Shown here one piece after another: positions 26,101 to 32,450 of a stretch of DNA of 64,000 nucleotides; within the stretch, counting starts at the first letter, position 1; every line of letters begins with the position of its first letter. The notes under the pieces are model-generated. The model was not told where the DNA came from. It ran no database searches and saw only the letters and a program-made list of their open reading frames with translations. The stretch is taken from contig CAZFLM010000007.1 of assembly GCA_964519955.1 (NCBI GenBank), positions 77,378 to 141,377 of the forward strand. The letters run 5' to 3'. The stretch comes from CAZFLM01 sp964519955. Lineage in GTDB: Bacteria; Armatimonadota; Chthonomonadetes; Chthonomonadales; CAJBBX01. A program made the translations under genes and the position numbers.

Positions 26101-26723
26101 CCGCCGCCGCCCGCCAGAAGCTGGGCGAGGAGGTGTGGTGGTACGTGTGCACGGGGCCGAAGGAGCCCTACTGCACGCTGTTCATCGACCACCCGGCCGT
26201 CGAGATGCGCATGTGGGTCTGGCAGACCTGGAAGTACGCGGTGCAGGGCCTGCTCATCTGGGAGACGACATACTGGACGAGCCGCGCCCTGCCCGGGCCA
26301 ACCGTGCAGAACCCGTGGGAGGACCCGCAAAGCTACGTCGACGCGGAGCCGGGCACGAACGCCGGGGTGTGGGGCAACGGTGACGGCCGGTTCTACTACC
26401 CGCCGAACCGCCACCCGAACGAGGACACGACCACCGAGTACGTCACCGGCCCGATCATTGCGCTGCGGTGGGAGATGCTGGCGAAGGGCATCCAGGACTG
26501 GGAAATGTTCCGCGTGCTGGCGCAGCGTGTGAAGGCCGAGAAGGCGAAGGTGGTGGGCCGGCGCCGCGACCCGGTCCTGCTGCGAGCGGAGTCGCTGCTG
26601 ACGGTGCCACCGTCGGTGTGCCGCGACATGGTGGACTTCTCGCGCGACCCGAAGCCGCTGCTGGAGCACCGCCGCAAGGTGGCCGAGGCGATCGAGGAGC
26701 TGGGCCGGCGGTCCGCGAAGTAG
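23190..26723 (+). CDS. Large secreted DUF4091 glycoside-hydrolase-like protein
   Basis: 1177 residues with a signal peptide (LFACLCLLCAVALPAWA). Domains in order: a carbohydrate-binding-like sandwich (about 25-160, 'WRRDVPGLKPNTTYRIAYWARA'), a second beta domain (160-310), Ig-like domains (320-560), another binding-like insert (about 680-820, 'RYELSWWVKTG') and a DUF4091 barrel. DUF4091 motifs include 'LPKHAALRSGFGIN', 'KAYVYWYDEPETNDYPFV', 'LWCPITPNYAPAP' and 'VQGLLIWETTYW'. DUF4091 is found in putative glycosidases of gut and soil bacteria. The Asp-Glu pair in YDEPE is a candidate catalytic region, by inference. Ribosome site AAGGAGAG precedes the ATG. It lies just after the repeat array and stands alone. 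Confidence 0.88.
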   Translation: MTRLFACLCLLCAVALPAWAADGVVVRDDFRTGTGPAPAGWTLSGGAGRWETMARPGGGRAISIAGTGSDTNYWRRDVPGLKPNTTYRIAYWARATEGTGGGCVISGLDVCNRDQGVGAEWRRYSFCFTTPASVAGAFLRLGQWMQRGTIYFTDVTLTEVQCISRTQGASRLAAGERVDGRDYEFTAPLNEDGSNSSPLLASHTASFNSNRWVLTGGSEVVYRHHAPAGRFASAKVTVNLNYYTSGVCAVSASRDGAQWTEIGRIGAQSSKTFALPDGLRPADTLYVKLAGAAASDAAGNSAPGAFQVDTYTLQAKLDASAGPARGGADAYVAIEGCDPRLEVRIEDAGAMGLGAGNVVRLSVESAATAPIRCRAIATVTPAKGRAITASRSVTIAPGKPTALALPYSVAATGESTLVLALEPEKGGKPLFRATTSLYVPSYFATDYGYAIGGGPGGQLWWCEGTYKIHPDRDVPGASTRKAAIEMSAARNEREHAQLVLRAGANPAPLTVRAGKLTGPGGATIPASAIQLREVAYVRVRVATDRTGVAADWPDPLPPLPTPWQPVPGRNNPIFITVKVPENARAGDYAGSITLAGGGSTTTVPLHLHVWNYTLPKHAALRSGFGINPANIRRYHNLKSDEAMAKVWDLYMQAFAERGICTYNPMALAPYEIRLEGVNWAGGTRDTAVLHAGASSMRVDDDSTSAPITCSSAALIPVTPGKRYELSWWVKTGQPGQVYEVSCGCFRPDRQWMAYHNIDLQVTGSGEWQRVSVDISDRIAKEAGFINVGLRPVVWTERGEKTGAAWFDDVTLTEDGGPRNLVVDGGFELDNKPTVAIDFTAFDKAAHRYLDEVGFNSFTVNIPGLGGGRHPNYDNGSFLGYADGTPEFDALMTQFGKILQDHLAEKGWLSKAYVYWYDEPETNDYPFVTKGMAKLHKYVPKIKRMLTEEFQKELYGSIDLWCPITPNYAPAPAAARQKLGEEVWWYVCTGPKEPYCTLFIDHPAVEMRMWVWQTWKYAVQGLLIWETTYWTSRALPGPTVQNPWEDPQSYVDAEPGTNAGVWGNGDGRFYYPPNRHPNEDTTTEYVTGPIIALRWEMLAKGIQDWEMFRVLAQRVKAEKAKVVGRRRDPVLLRAESLLTVPPSVCRDMVDFSRDPKPLLEHRRKVAEAIEELGRRSAK

Positions 26724-26734
26724 GGGCCGCCCGC

Positions 26735-26763
26735 AGCGGCGGCGACGGAGCACCGCCCTCCAG
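26735..26763 (+). repeat. Second copy of the short 3' repeat
   Basis: GGCGGCGACGGAGCACCGCC followed by CTCCAG, 12 bases after the DUF4091 stop; differs from the copy at 22649-22675 by one base in this core. Confidence 0.6.
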
Positions 26764-26848
26764 CCCGACCCACCAGAGATGCATCAGATGAGTGCGGAGC
26801 CCGCCGTGGGCCGCCATGGACCGCCGCCGCCCTCGGCGGCATGCCTGA

Positions 26849-26886
26849 GCGCCGTGGTGGGGACGGGCGTCCCTGCCCGTCGTGGC
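26849..26886 (+). repeat. Dispersed intergenic repeat, single copy
   Basis: GCCGTGGTGGGGACGGGC then GTCCCTGCCCGTC, a member of the 39-base family arrayed at 22691-23159. It abuts the 3' end of the next (minus-strand) gene. Confidence 0.7.
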
Positions 26887-26889
26887 GCG

Positions 26890-27465
26890 CTACGCCATCA
26901 GGTCCACGGACTTGGGGGTGTCGGGCTGGGTCTCGGCCTCGTCGGCGGCCTTCGTGACGGTGGTCGTGGTGCCGCCGGACACGTAGGCGCGACCGCACTC
27001 GGGGCAGACGCTGGTGTGGATCTCCACGCGCTGCGAGACCACCTCGCGGTCCTGCGTCTCCGCCTTGGCCTGCTCGCGGACGACGTGCTCGTTCTCGTGG
27101 CCGGCCACCGCGGCAGCGGCTTGCTCCGGGGCGACATGCGTGGCTGCCTTGAAGGAGACGCCAGGGTCGTTCGAGCCGTCCTGGTACTGGCGGCTCTTGC
27201 ATGTCTGGCACTCCGCGAGGCCGAGGCGCTTCAGGGCCTTGTCGTCGAGGCTCGAGGTTGCCTGGTTGCGGGCCTGGGGCGAGATCTCCACCGTCACGCC
27301 GGCGGCGCCCGCTTCAGCCCGGGCCGAGCCGCCCCGCGCGCTTGGCGACGCGGACTCGCGACCGAGCGGGTCGACGCCGATTGCGCCGGCCTGCTCGGTC
27401 CTGCCGTACCGGTTGTACGCCCCTATCTGCATCGTATCGCCGACGAATGCTGGTGTCTGCATCAC
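26890..27465 (-). CDS. SprA-related putative metalloprotease
   Basis: 191 residues. The conserved core reads ECQTCKSRQYQDGSNDPGVSF, then 'GHENEHVVREQAKAE' and 'TSVCPECGRAYVSGGTT'. HENEH is an HExxH zinc site, and the two CxxC pairs (CQTC, CPEC) could hold a second metal. This matches the SprA-related family (PF12118), predicted metalloproteases with unknown targets. The N-terminal 70 residues are low-complexity (Ala, Gly, Ser, Arg), which suits secretion or export without a clear signal. Start is GTG at 27465 or the next codon ATG at 27462; no ribosome site is evident for either. It is divergent from the sigma-factor operon, with 130 bases between. Confidence 0.8.
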   Translation of the reverse strand: MMQTPAFVGDTMQIGAYNRYGRTEQAGAIGVDPLGRESASPSARGGSARAEAGAAGVTVEISPQARNQATSSLDDKALKRLGLAECQTCKSRQYQDGSNDPGVSFKAATHVAPEQAAAAVAGHENEHVVREQAKAETQDREVVSQRVEIHTSVCPECGRAYVSGGTTTTVTKAADEAETQPDTPKSVDLMA

Positions 27466-27595
27466 TATTGTCGGCGCGACCTGAGCGCTGCTGGAGTGGG
27501 CCTGAACGGCTCCACGCAGATTCCCCGATCCTCGTCGTTACCTTCCGCTCACCCGCTGCATCCTTCTCAGTGTAGGCGCACGGGAGGCCCGCCAG

Positions 27596-28165
27596 TTGGA
27601 GGCATGGTTCCGAGGGCACACGCGAGTTGCCAGAGCCGAGCCGGCGCCGCAGATCGGTGAGCCGGAGTGGCTCGCTGCTGCGCGCCGCAGCGAACGCTGG
27701 GCGCTCGAGGCCCTCTACGAAGCCAACCGCGAGCGCGTCCGCCGCCTGTGCCACCGGATGCTCGATCGCCCAGAGGACGCCGAGGACGCGATGCAGTCCA
27801 CGTTCGTGCGGGCGTTCTCGTCGATCGAGCGGTTCCGCGGGGAGTGCCCCGTCGGCGCGTGGGTCTACCGCATCGCGGCGAACCAGTGCATCGAGCTGAT
27901 GCGCAAGCGCCGCGACGAGCCGCCCGTCGATGAGGGTCTGCCCGGCGCAGAGGACCCCGCGGGTGAGACGCTGGAGCGCCTGGCGATCCGTGCCGCGCTC
28001 CGGCGCGTGAAGCCCGCTCACCGCGTCGTGCTGGTGCTGCGCTACTGGGAAGAGCTGAGCCATCAGGAGCTCGCCGCGGCGCTCGGCGTGCCGGTGCCGG
28101 TGGTCAAGATGCGGCTCAACCGCGCGCGGGCCGAGTTCCGATCGAAGTACGAGGCAGGAAGATGA
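27596..28165 (+). CDS. ECF-type RNA polymerase sigma factor
   Basis: 189 residues from a TTG start with GGGAGG eight bases upstream. Region 2 is 'ALEALYEANRERVRRLCHRMLDRPEDAEDAMQSTFVRAFSSIERFRG' with the AEDAMQ..F core, then 'WVYRIAANQCIELMRKRR'. Region 4 is 'LRRVKPAHRVVLVLRYWEELSHQELAAALGVPVPVVKMRLNRAR', a helix-turn-helix for the -35 element. It redirects RNA polymerase to a small regulon. Its stop overlaps the start of the next gene (ATGA), so that gene product is expected to control it. No ECF-type target promoter could be identified confidently. Confidence 0.92.
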   Translation: MEAWFRGHTRVARAEPAPQIGEPEWLAAARRSERWALEALYEANRERVRRLCHRMLDRPEDAEDAMQSTFVRAFSSIERFRGECPVGAWVYRIAANQCIELMRKRRDEPPVDEGLPGAEDPAGETLERLAIRAALRRVKPAHRVVLVLRYWEELSHQELAAALGVPVPVVKMRLNRARAEFRSKYEAGR

Positions 28166-28851
28166 AGCAACGACGCGACCTTGTGCCCGACGACCGGGCG
28201 GAGACGTTCCTGGGCCCGGCGCCCGCGGTGCCGGAGCCGCTGGCTCAGGAGCAGGCCGCCATCGTCTTCGAGCGCGCGCTCGCCGGCGCCGAGAAGTGCA
28301 TGGGGCGGCGCGAACCTGGGCGGGGCCGCGCATGGGCTGCCGCAAGCTGGCTGGCCGCGGCCGGCGCCGTGGTGGCGCTCGCCCTCATCCTGGCGCGCGG
28401 CACGACGAAGCCCGGCGGCAAGGTCGAGGTAGTCCGCCGCAACCACCCGCCCGCGCCCGCGCCCGTCCAGGTTGCCGAGGGCACGCGCAAAGCCGGTTGG
28501 CCCAGCATCGAGAGGAAGCCACCACCTGCCCGCGCCGGCGGCAAGCGGCCCCGTGCCTCCACCATGCGCGCAGAGGGCGGCACCCGCGCCTGCGACGTGC
28601 CGACCTCGGCCGAAGTCGGGTTCACCGTCCAAGTTGTGACCCGTCCGGCCCAGACGGTCGGCTACGCCAGGGCCGCGGGGTGGTGCGAAGACGAGAGGGG
28701 CCGCCGCCGGAGAACCACGTGGACCGTGATCGGGAGCGCGATCCGGCAGAACTCGACGCAGGCCACGACGACGCCGGACGGACCGATGCTCTCCGTCGCC
28801 GTCAGGGCGGTGCCGGCAGCCAACTCGGCGCCGGAGGGAGATACGCTGTGA
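28162..28851 (+). CDS. Putative anti-sigma factor, single-pass membrane protein
   Basis: 229 residues. A short cytoplasmic N-terminus (residues 1-55, including AETFLGPAPAVPEPLAQEQAAIVF) is followed by one membrane helix (AAASWLAAAGAVVALALILA, about 58-80), then a periplasmic Pro/Arg/Ala-rich part with a possible beta domain at the end (WCEDERGRRRRTTWTVIGSA). It lacks the HxxxCxxC zinc motif of ZAS anti-sigma proteins and shows no clear FecR domain. The assignment rests on operon position: ATGA overlap with the sigma gene upstream and GTGA overlap with the next. It could also be an unrelated membrane protein. Confidence 0.65.
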   Translation: MKQRRDLVPDDRAETFLGPAPAVPEPLAQEQAAIVFERALAGAEKCMGRREPGRGRAWAAASWLAAAGAVVALALILARGTTKPGGKVEVVRRNHPPAPAPVQVAEGTRKAGWPSIERKPPPARAGGKRPRASTMRAEGGTRACDVPTSAEVGFTVQVVTRPAQTVGYARAAGWCEDERGRRRRTTWTVIGSAIRQNSTQATTTPDGPMLSVAVRAVPAANSAPEGDTL

Positions 28852-29954
28852 ACAGGACAGTGCTACCAGTCATCGCGCTCTTGATGTCGGCGATACCCTC
28901 GGCGCCCGCCAATGGCCAGACGCAGGCGACGCCCGCCTCGCCGGCCGCGACAGGCAAGCCCAAGGCGCCAGCGTCGCGGGTGGTCACGCCGCTCTCACCT
29001 GACGCCAAGGCGACGGGACGCCAGGTGCAGCCCACTCCGCCCGCGACGAGCGGCACGGACTGGGAAGTCCGCCGTGGATCGGTGCGATCGGCGTCGTGGG
29101 CGGGCATCGCGGCACAGGCGCCCGAGCGCCCCCATCAACTGAAGGCGAACGTGAGGCTCGCCGGCATCGAGATGGAATCGGCCGCCGTCGCGGAGAAGGC
29201 CGCCAAGGCGCGGTTCGAAGCCGGCCTGTGCCCGATGGCGGAATGGGACGAGGCCCGCGCCCGGCGAGAGCGCGCCGAGATCGCCTTGATGGCCGCGCAG
29301 CAGGTGCTCGCTGAGGCCCAACGGATCGAGGCTCTGGCAATGCCCGTCGACATGGATCTGAAGGACGCCACGGTCCAGCAGGTCGCGAGCGTCTTGTCAA
29401 CCGCGACCGGGGTGAGCGTGGACGTCAGCCCGCAACTGGCCACGAGCACCCAGCGTATCACCGCGAAGGCGCGAAGCGTGCCGATCGCGACGCTCCTGGA
29501 GAACATCGCCGCCGCCGTCCCACTGAGCATAGCGCCGAGCGACTCCGGCGGCATCATCCTCCGACCGGCGCCCAGCCTCCAGGTAGGCGGCAAGACGGTG
29601 CCGCAGCCGGAGGCGCATGCGCCCTGGAGCGCCGAGTGGGATCGGTACCCCGAGCCGGCGCTGCCTCTGGGCGCCATCCGGGGCTGGCGAGGTGCGTTGC
29701 CCACTGCTCGCCCGGCCATGCCCTCCGCGCCGCCGGCTCCGCAGCTTGTCGACCTCGGGCCTCAGGTCTCCGTGGCGGCGGCGGGCGAGGGGCAGTTCGT
29801 CCTCGCGGAGCGGGGCGTGGCCCCTGACGGACGACCTTGCGTCCTCCTGTCGCTCTACCGGGTGGTGAACGGGCAGATGAAGCGCATCGACACGGCGGTC
29901 CACCGGCTCACGCAGGCGGCGCCCAAGCCTGCGAGCGCTCCGAAGCGCAAGTAG
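28848..29954 (+). CDS. Secreted protein with coiled-coil and STN-like domain
   Basis: 368 residues from a GTG with GGAGGGA upstream, overlapping the previous stop (GTGA). The signal peptide is LPVIALLMSAIPSAPANG. A helical hairpin near residues 100-165 (VRLAGIEMESAAVAEKAAKARFEAG..) recalls TolC-type coiled coils. Next comes 'MDLKDATVQQVASVLSTATGVSVDVSPQLATS' to 'LLENIAAAVPLSI', the beta-alpha-beta pattern of a Secretin/TonB short N-terminal (STN) domain. No secretin or TonB-barrel follows; the C-terminus is a beta domain (VAAAGEGQFVLAERGVAPDG). In Fec-type systems STN domains signal to anti-sigma proteins, so a sensing role in this operon is attractive but unproven. Confidence 0.75.
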   Translation: MNRTVLPVIALLMSAIPSAPANGQTQATPASPAATGKPKAPASRVVTPLSPDAKATGRQVQPTPPATSGTDWEVRRGSVRSASWAGIAAQAPERPHQLKANVRLAGIEMESAAVAEKAAKARFEAGLCPMAEWDEARARRERAEIALMAAQQVLAEAQRIEALAMPVDMDLKDATVQQVASVLSTATGVSVDVSPQLATSTQRITAKARSVPIATLLENIAAAVPLSIAPSDSGGIILRPAPSLQVGGKTVPQPEAHAPWSAEWDRYPEPALPLGAIRGWRGALPTARPAMPSAPPAPQLVDLGPQVSVAAAGEGQFVLAERGVAPDGRPCVLLSLYRVVNGQMKRIDTAVHRLTQAAPKPASAPKRK

Positions 29955-29993
29955 CCTCCGCGGCCGCGTCGCAGTTTGGCGTCATGGGCACTC

Positions 29994-30043
29994 ACGGCAG
30001 GGCCGGTCCCGTAGTTAGGATCGCTGGGGGCCGGCCCTGCCGT
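29994..30043 (+). terminator. Hairpin terminator after the sigma operon
   Basis: ACGGCAGGGCCGG pairs perfectly with CCGGCCCTGCCGT (13 pairs) around a 24-base loop, 40 bases after the stop at 29954. No T-run. It separates the operon from the promoter at 30086. Confidence 0.55.
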
Positions 30044-30085
30044 TGCGCCGTGCGGCCAGACACCACACAAAGGGCACGGACGCTT

Positions 30086-30114
30086 TTGACACCACCCGGT
30101 TCCGCTGCTACAAT
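30086..30114 (+). promoter_or_regulatory. Promoter of the retropepsin-like gene, giving a leaderless mRNA
   Basis: TTGACA (30086-30091), 17 bases, TACAAT (30109-30114). Start of transcription is expected about 7 bases on, at 30121, which is the G of the GTG start codon. No Shine-Dalgarno sequence fits. Confidence 0.8.
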
Positions 30115-30120
30115 GATGCC

Positions 30121-31209
30121 GTGCTGACACTTCAACCCTTCATCGCGCCCCTGATTGCGCTCTCCTTGCTCGGCTGGCAAGACGCGGCGCCCAAACCTGC
30201 TGCCGGCCCGGCCCCCGCGGCCGCCAAGCCTGCCGTCGCCCAGAACTCGCGTCTGCCGGCGACAGTGCAGTACCGGCTCGCCAGCGGCCTCATCGTGCTC
30301 GACGCAGCCTTCGGCGCGGGCTTGCCTCGCCCAGCGGCACTCGACACCGGACTGCCGGCGCTCGTCATCGAGGCGGAGGCGGCGAAGAAGCTCTCGCTCA
30401 AGGCCGGCGACCCGCGCGATGTCGCGAGCCCATACGGCCCGCTGAAGCTCGCCGACCTTCCGCCGCACACGCTGCGCCTGGGCACGCTGTTCCTGGAGGG
30501 GATGCCGGTCTCGTCGGCCGAGCGCATGGGCGTCCTCTCCGGCCGCCACCCGCTGGAGACGCCCGACCTGTGGCTCGGCACGCCGCTCTTCGAGCTGCTG
30601 ACGGTGACGATCGAGCCCGCCCGCTCCCAGCTTATCTTCTCCGCGGCCGACGCCCCGCTGCCTCCCAAGGCGCCCGCGGTGCCCTTCGAGGTGAAGGACG
30701 GCGCGATCACCGTCTCGGCCAAGGCGAACGGTAAGGCCTCCTTCACCGCGGTCATCGACACGTGCGCCTTCGGCCTGCTCCTGCCCACCTCCGTGGCCAC
30801 TGAGCTGAAGCTGCAGCCGAGCGCCGTCGTGCCGGTCACGCTGCCGGACGGGAAGCCGGGCAAGGTGGCCGAGATCACACTCAAAGAACTCGCCATCGGC
30901 CCGATGAAGTACAAGGATGTGCGGGCGCTCTACGTCCTCGAAGGCAGCGCCGGCCCGATCGGCACCCACGGCATCATCGGCACCGACCTCCTCCTCCACA
31001 ACCGCGTCACGTTCAGCTTCGCCCAGCACAAGCTGGCATTCGAGAAGCCTCGGCCGCCGGAGCCCGAGAAGGCGCCCAAGATCAAGCAGCCCAAGACGAA
31101 GCCCGATACCGCCAAGCCCGCGGCCGGCGGCACGAAGGCGGGCGCCGAGAAGAAGTCGGAACCCGAGAAGGTCACCCCGCCCGACACGACGTCAGGCGCC
31201 GGATCCTGA
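30121..31209 (+). CDS. Secreted protein with two retropepsin-like aspartic protease domains
   Basis: 362 residues. A hydrophobic leader (FIAPLIALSLLGW) precedes an Ala/Pro linker. Two homologous domains follow: the first has ALDTGLPALVIEAEAAKKL (D-T-G), the second AVIDTCAFGLLLPTSVATEL with D-T-C in place of DTG/DTGA. Each ends in a hydrophobic segment ('DLWLGTPLFELLTVTIEP' and 'HGIIGTDLLLHNRVTFSF') with the G-x-D-L pattern of retropepsins. Pepsin-like cleavage would need two aspartates acting together, one per domain. The C-terminus is a 70-residue Lys/Pro/Glu tail. Start GTG at 30121 is set by the leaderless promoter, since the ATG triplets just upstream are out of frame. Function unknown. 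Confidence 0.82.
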   Translation: MLTLQPFIAPLIALSLLGWQDAAPKPAAGPAPAAAKPAVAQNSRLPATVQYRLASGLIVLDAAFGAGLPRPAALDTGLPALVIEAEAAKKLSLKAGDPRDVASPYGPLKLADLPPHTLRLGTLFLEGMPVSSAERMGVLSGRHPLETPDLWLGTPLFELLTVTIEPARSQLIFSAADAPLPPKAPAVPFEVKDGAITVSAKANGKASFTAVIDTCAFGLLLPTSVATELKLQPSAVVPVTLPDGKPGKVAEITLKELAIGPMKYKDVRALYVLEGSAGPIGTHGIIGTDLLLHNRVTFSFAQHKLAFEKPRPPEPEKAPKIKQPKTKPDTAKPAAGGTKAGAEKKSEPEKVTPPDTTSGAGS

Positions 31210-31271
31210 ACCCCCGGCCCCTCCGTGCCGTCATTGTTTGAGGGCGAGGGGTGAGACGTATGTTCTGGTGC

Positions 31272-31288
31272 GCCCGCCGCCGGCGGGC
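31272..31288 (+). terminator. Small hairpin after the retropepsin-like gene
   Basis: GCCCGCC-GCC-GGCGGGC, 7 pairs with a 3-base loop, about 60 bases after the stop. It could end transcription weakly. The rest of 31210-31441 shows no gene or clear signal. Confidence 0.4.
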
Positions 31289-31441
31289 TGGCTGCGCGGG
31301 GGAGGGGGCACCGAACGGGCTGGTGCGCGATGTGGCCCGTTTTGTGCATCGCCTGCTTTGGGAGCGGCATGCTCGGGCGTCGCATCGGCCCGCTGATGCC
31401 TCGCGAGCACCTGTCAGGAGTTCTGCGCCGCAGGAGCCATC

Positions 31442-31470
31442 TTGACGGCGGCGCATCGCCACCCTATAAT
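31442..31470 (+). promoter_or_regulatory. Promoter of the second prepilin gene
   Basis: TTGACG (31442-31447), exactly 17 bases, TATAAT (31465-31470). Transcription is expected to begin near 31477, leaving a leader of about 180 bases before the GTG at 31656. Confidence 0.82.
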
Positions 31471-31476
31471 CGCAGT

Positions 31477-31655
31477 GCGTGGCGCTAGAGGCCCGGGGTT
31501 GCGCGTCACCACCGCCGAGGCCGCCAGCATGGTGCGGGAGTCGCCTGCCGGATAGCGGCAGGCCGTGGACGGTAGCCTACCGGGCTCGGACTGGCATCGC
31601 CAACTGCTCGACGCGATGCGAACCGGGCGCGGCCTGGTTCGGAAAGGACACCTCC
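31477..31655 (+). ncRNA. Structured 5' leader of the prepilin mRNA (possible cis-regulatory RNA)
   Basis: Four hairpins follow one another: 31543-31563 (GCCTGCCG / CGGCAGGC, loop overlapping GATAG), 31570-31582 (CGGTA/TACCG), 31594-31619 (GCATCGC/GCGATGC) and 31620-31640 (GAACC/GGTTC). The last ends two bases before the Shine-Dalgarno AAAGGA at 31643-31648. I could not match it to c-di-GMP, cobalamin or other riboswitch cores. It could also be an unremarkable GC-rich leader. Confidence 0.4.
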
Positions 31656-32330
31656 GTGAGAAAGCCTACGCGTCGCGGCTTCACCCTGATCGAGCTTCTA
31701 GTTGTTATCGCGATCATCGGGATTCTGGCGTCGATGCTCTTCCCGGTCTTCGCGCAAGCTCGCGAGAAGGCTCGCCAGATCGACTGCGTCTCCAACATGA
31801 AGCAGTTGGGTACGGCCATCCAGATGTACATGATGGACTACGACAGCCAGTACCCGCCGCAGGACCACCTCTACATCGACACGTCCAGCGGCTCGCCCCC
31901 CTTCTGGATGGACGTTGCCTACGGCGTGCCGGACTGGTACAACAGCCCCTATGCCAACTGGGCATTCGCGATCTACACCTATGTGAAGGCGCCCGGCGTC
32001 TACGTATGCAAGTCCAGTCGAGGTTGGACCCAGAACTCGAACACATCGATGTACCCGCTGACCTACGTCTACAACGGGTTCGCCGCCGCACGATCGGACG
32101 CGTCGGTGCCCGAGGTCTCGCGGTTCATCCTGCTCTGGGACTACCGCTATGAGACCTCCTACGCCGTCGCCAACCCCGTGCCCGGCGGCTGGGCGTGGTA
32201 CGAGGGCTGGGCGCCGCATCCGGCTCAGTACAACTGCCTGTATTTCGACACACACGTCAAGAACAAGCCGGAGATGCAGTTCCGGTCCGACATCACCGGC
32301 TTGCCGGCCAACAACCCGTTCGAGTTCTAG
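31656..32330 (+). CDS. Type IV pilin-like prepilin (second copy)
   Basis: 224 residues from a GTG with AAAGGA seven bases upstream. Leader MRKPTRRG is cut at G|FTLIE; helix LLVVIAIIGILASMLFPVF continues into AQAREKARQIDCVSNMKQLG, the armatimonad type. The mature domain is rich in Tyr, Trp and Asn ('DYDSQYPPQDHLYID', 'YVKAPGVYVCKSSRGW') and ends with 'NCLYFDTHVKNKPEMQF', the counterpart of the H-x-DG/T-H-V motif. About 29% or more identity to the copy at 15351 is plausible from the N-terminal half alone, but this was not computed. It is transcribed from its own promoter with a long leader. Confidence 0.9.
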   Translation: MRKPTRRGFTLIELLVVIAIIGILASMLFPVFAQAREKARQIDCVSNMKQLGTAIQMYMMDYDSQYPPQDHLYIDTSSGSPPFWMDVAYGVPDWYNSPYANWAFAIYTYVKAPGVYVCKSSRGWTQNSNTSMYPLTYVYNGFAAARSDASVPEVSRFILLWDYRYETSYAVANPVPGGWAWYEGWAPHPAQYNCLYFDTHVKNKPEMQFRSDITGLPANNPFEF

Positions 32331-32450
32331 TCGGCAGCCATGCCAGGGCCCGGCGACGCTTACCGCGGTCGCCTGGGCCTCCACGCGGGGTGGGACGCGC
32401 CCGGTCGCGCCACCCCGTTTGGCGCGCCTGCCGTTCACGGAGGAACCACG

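Noticed and set aside
27480..27590. ECF-type autoregulatory promoter before the sigma gene
   Set aside because: No convincing AAC-type -35 paired with a -10 could be read; too weak to list as a feature.
31477..31655. c-di-GMP (GEMM) riboswitch
   Set aside because: The conserved core words of that motif could not be found; kept only as an unassigned structured leader.
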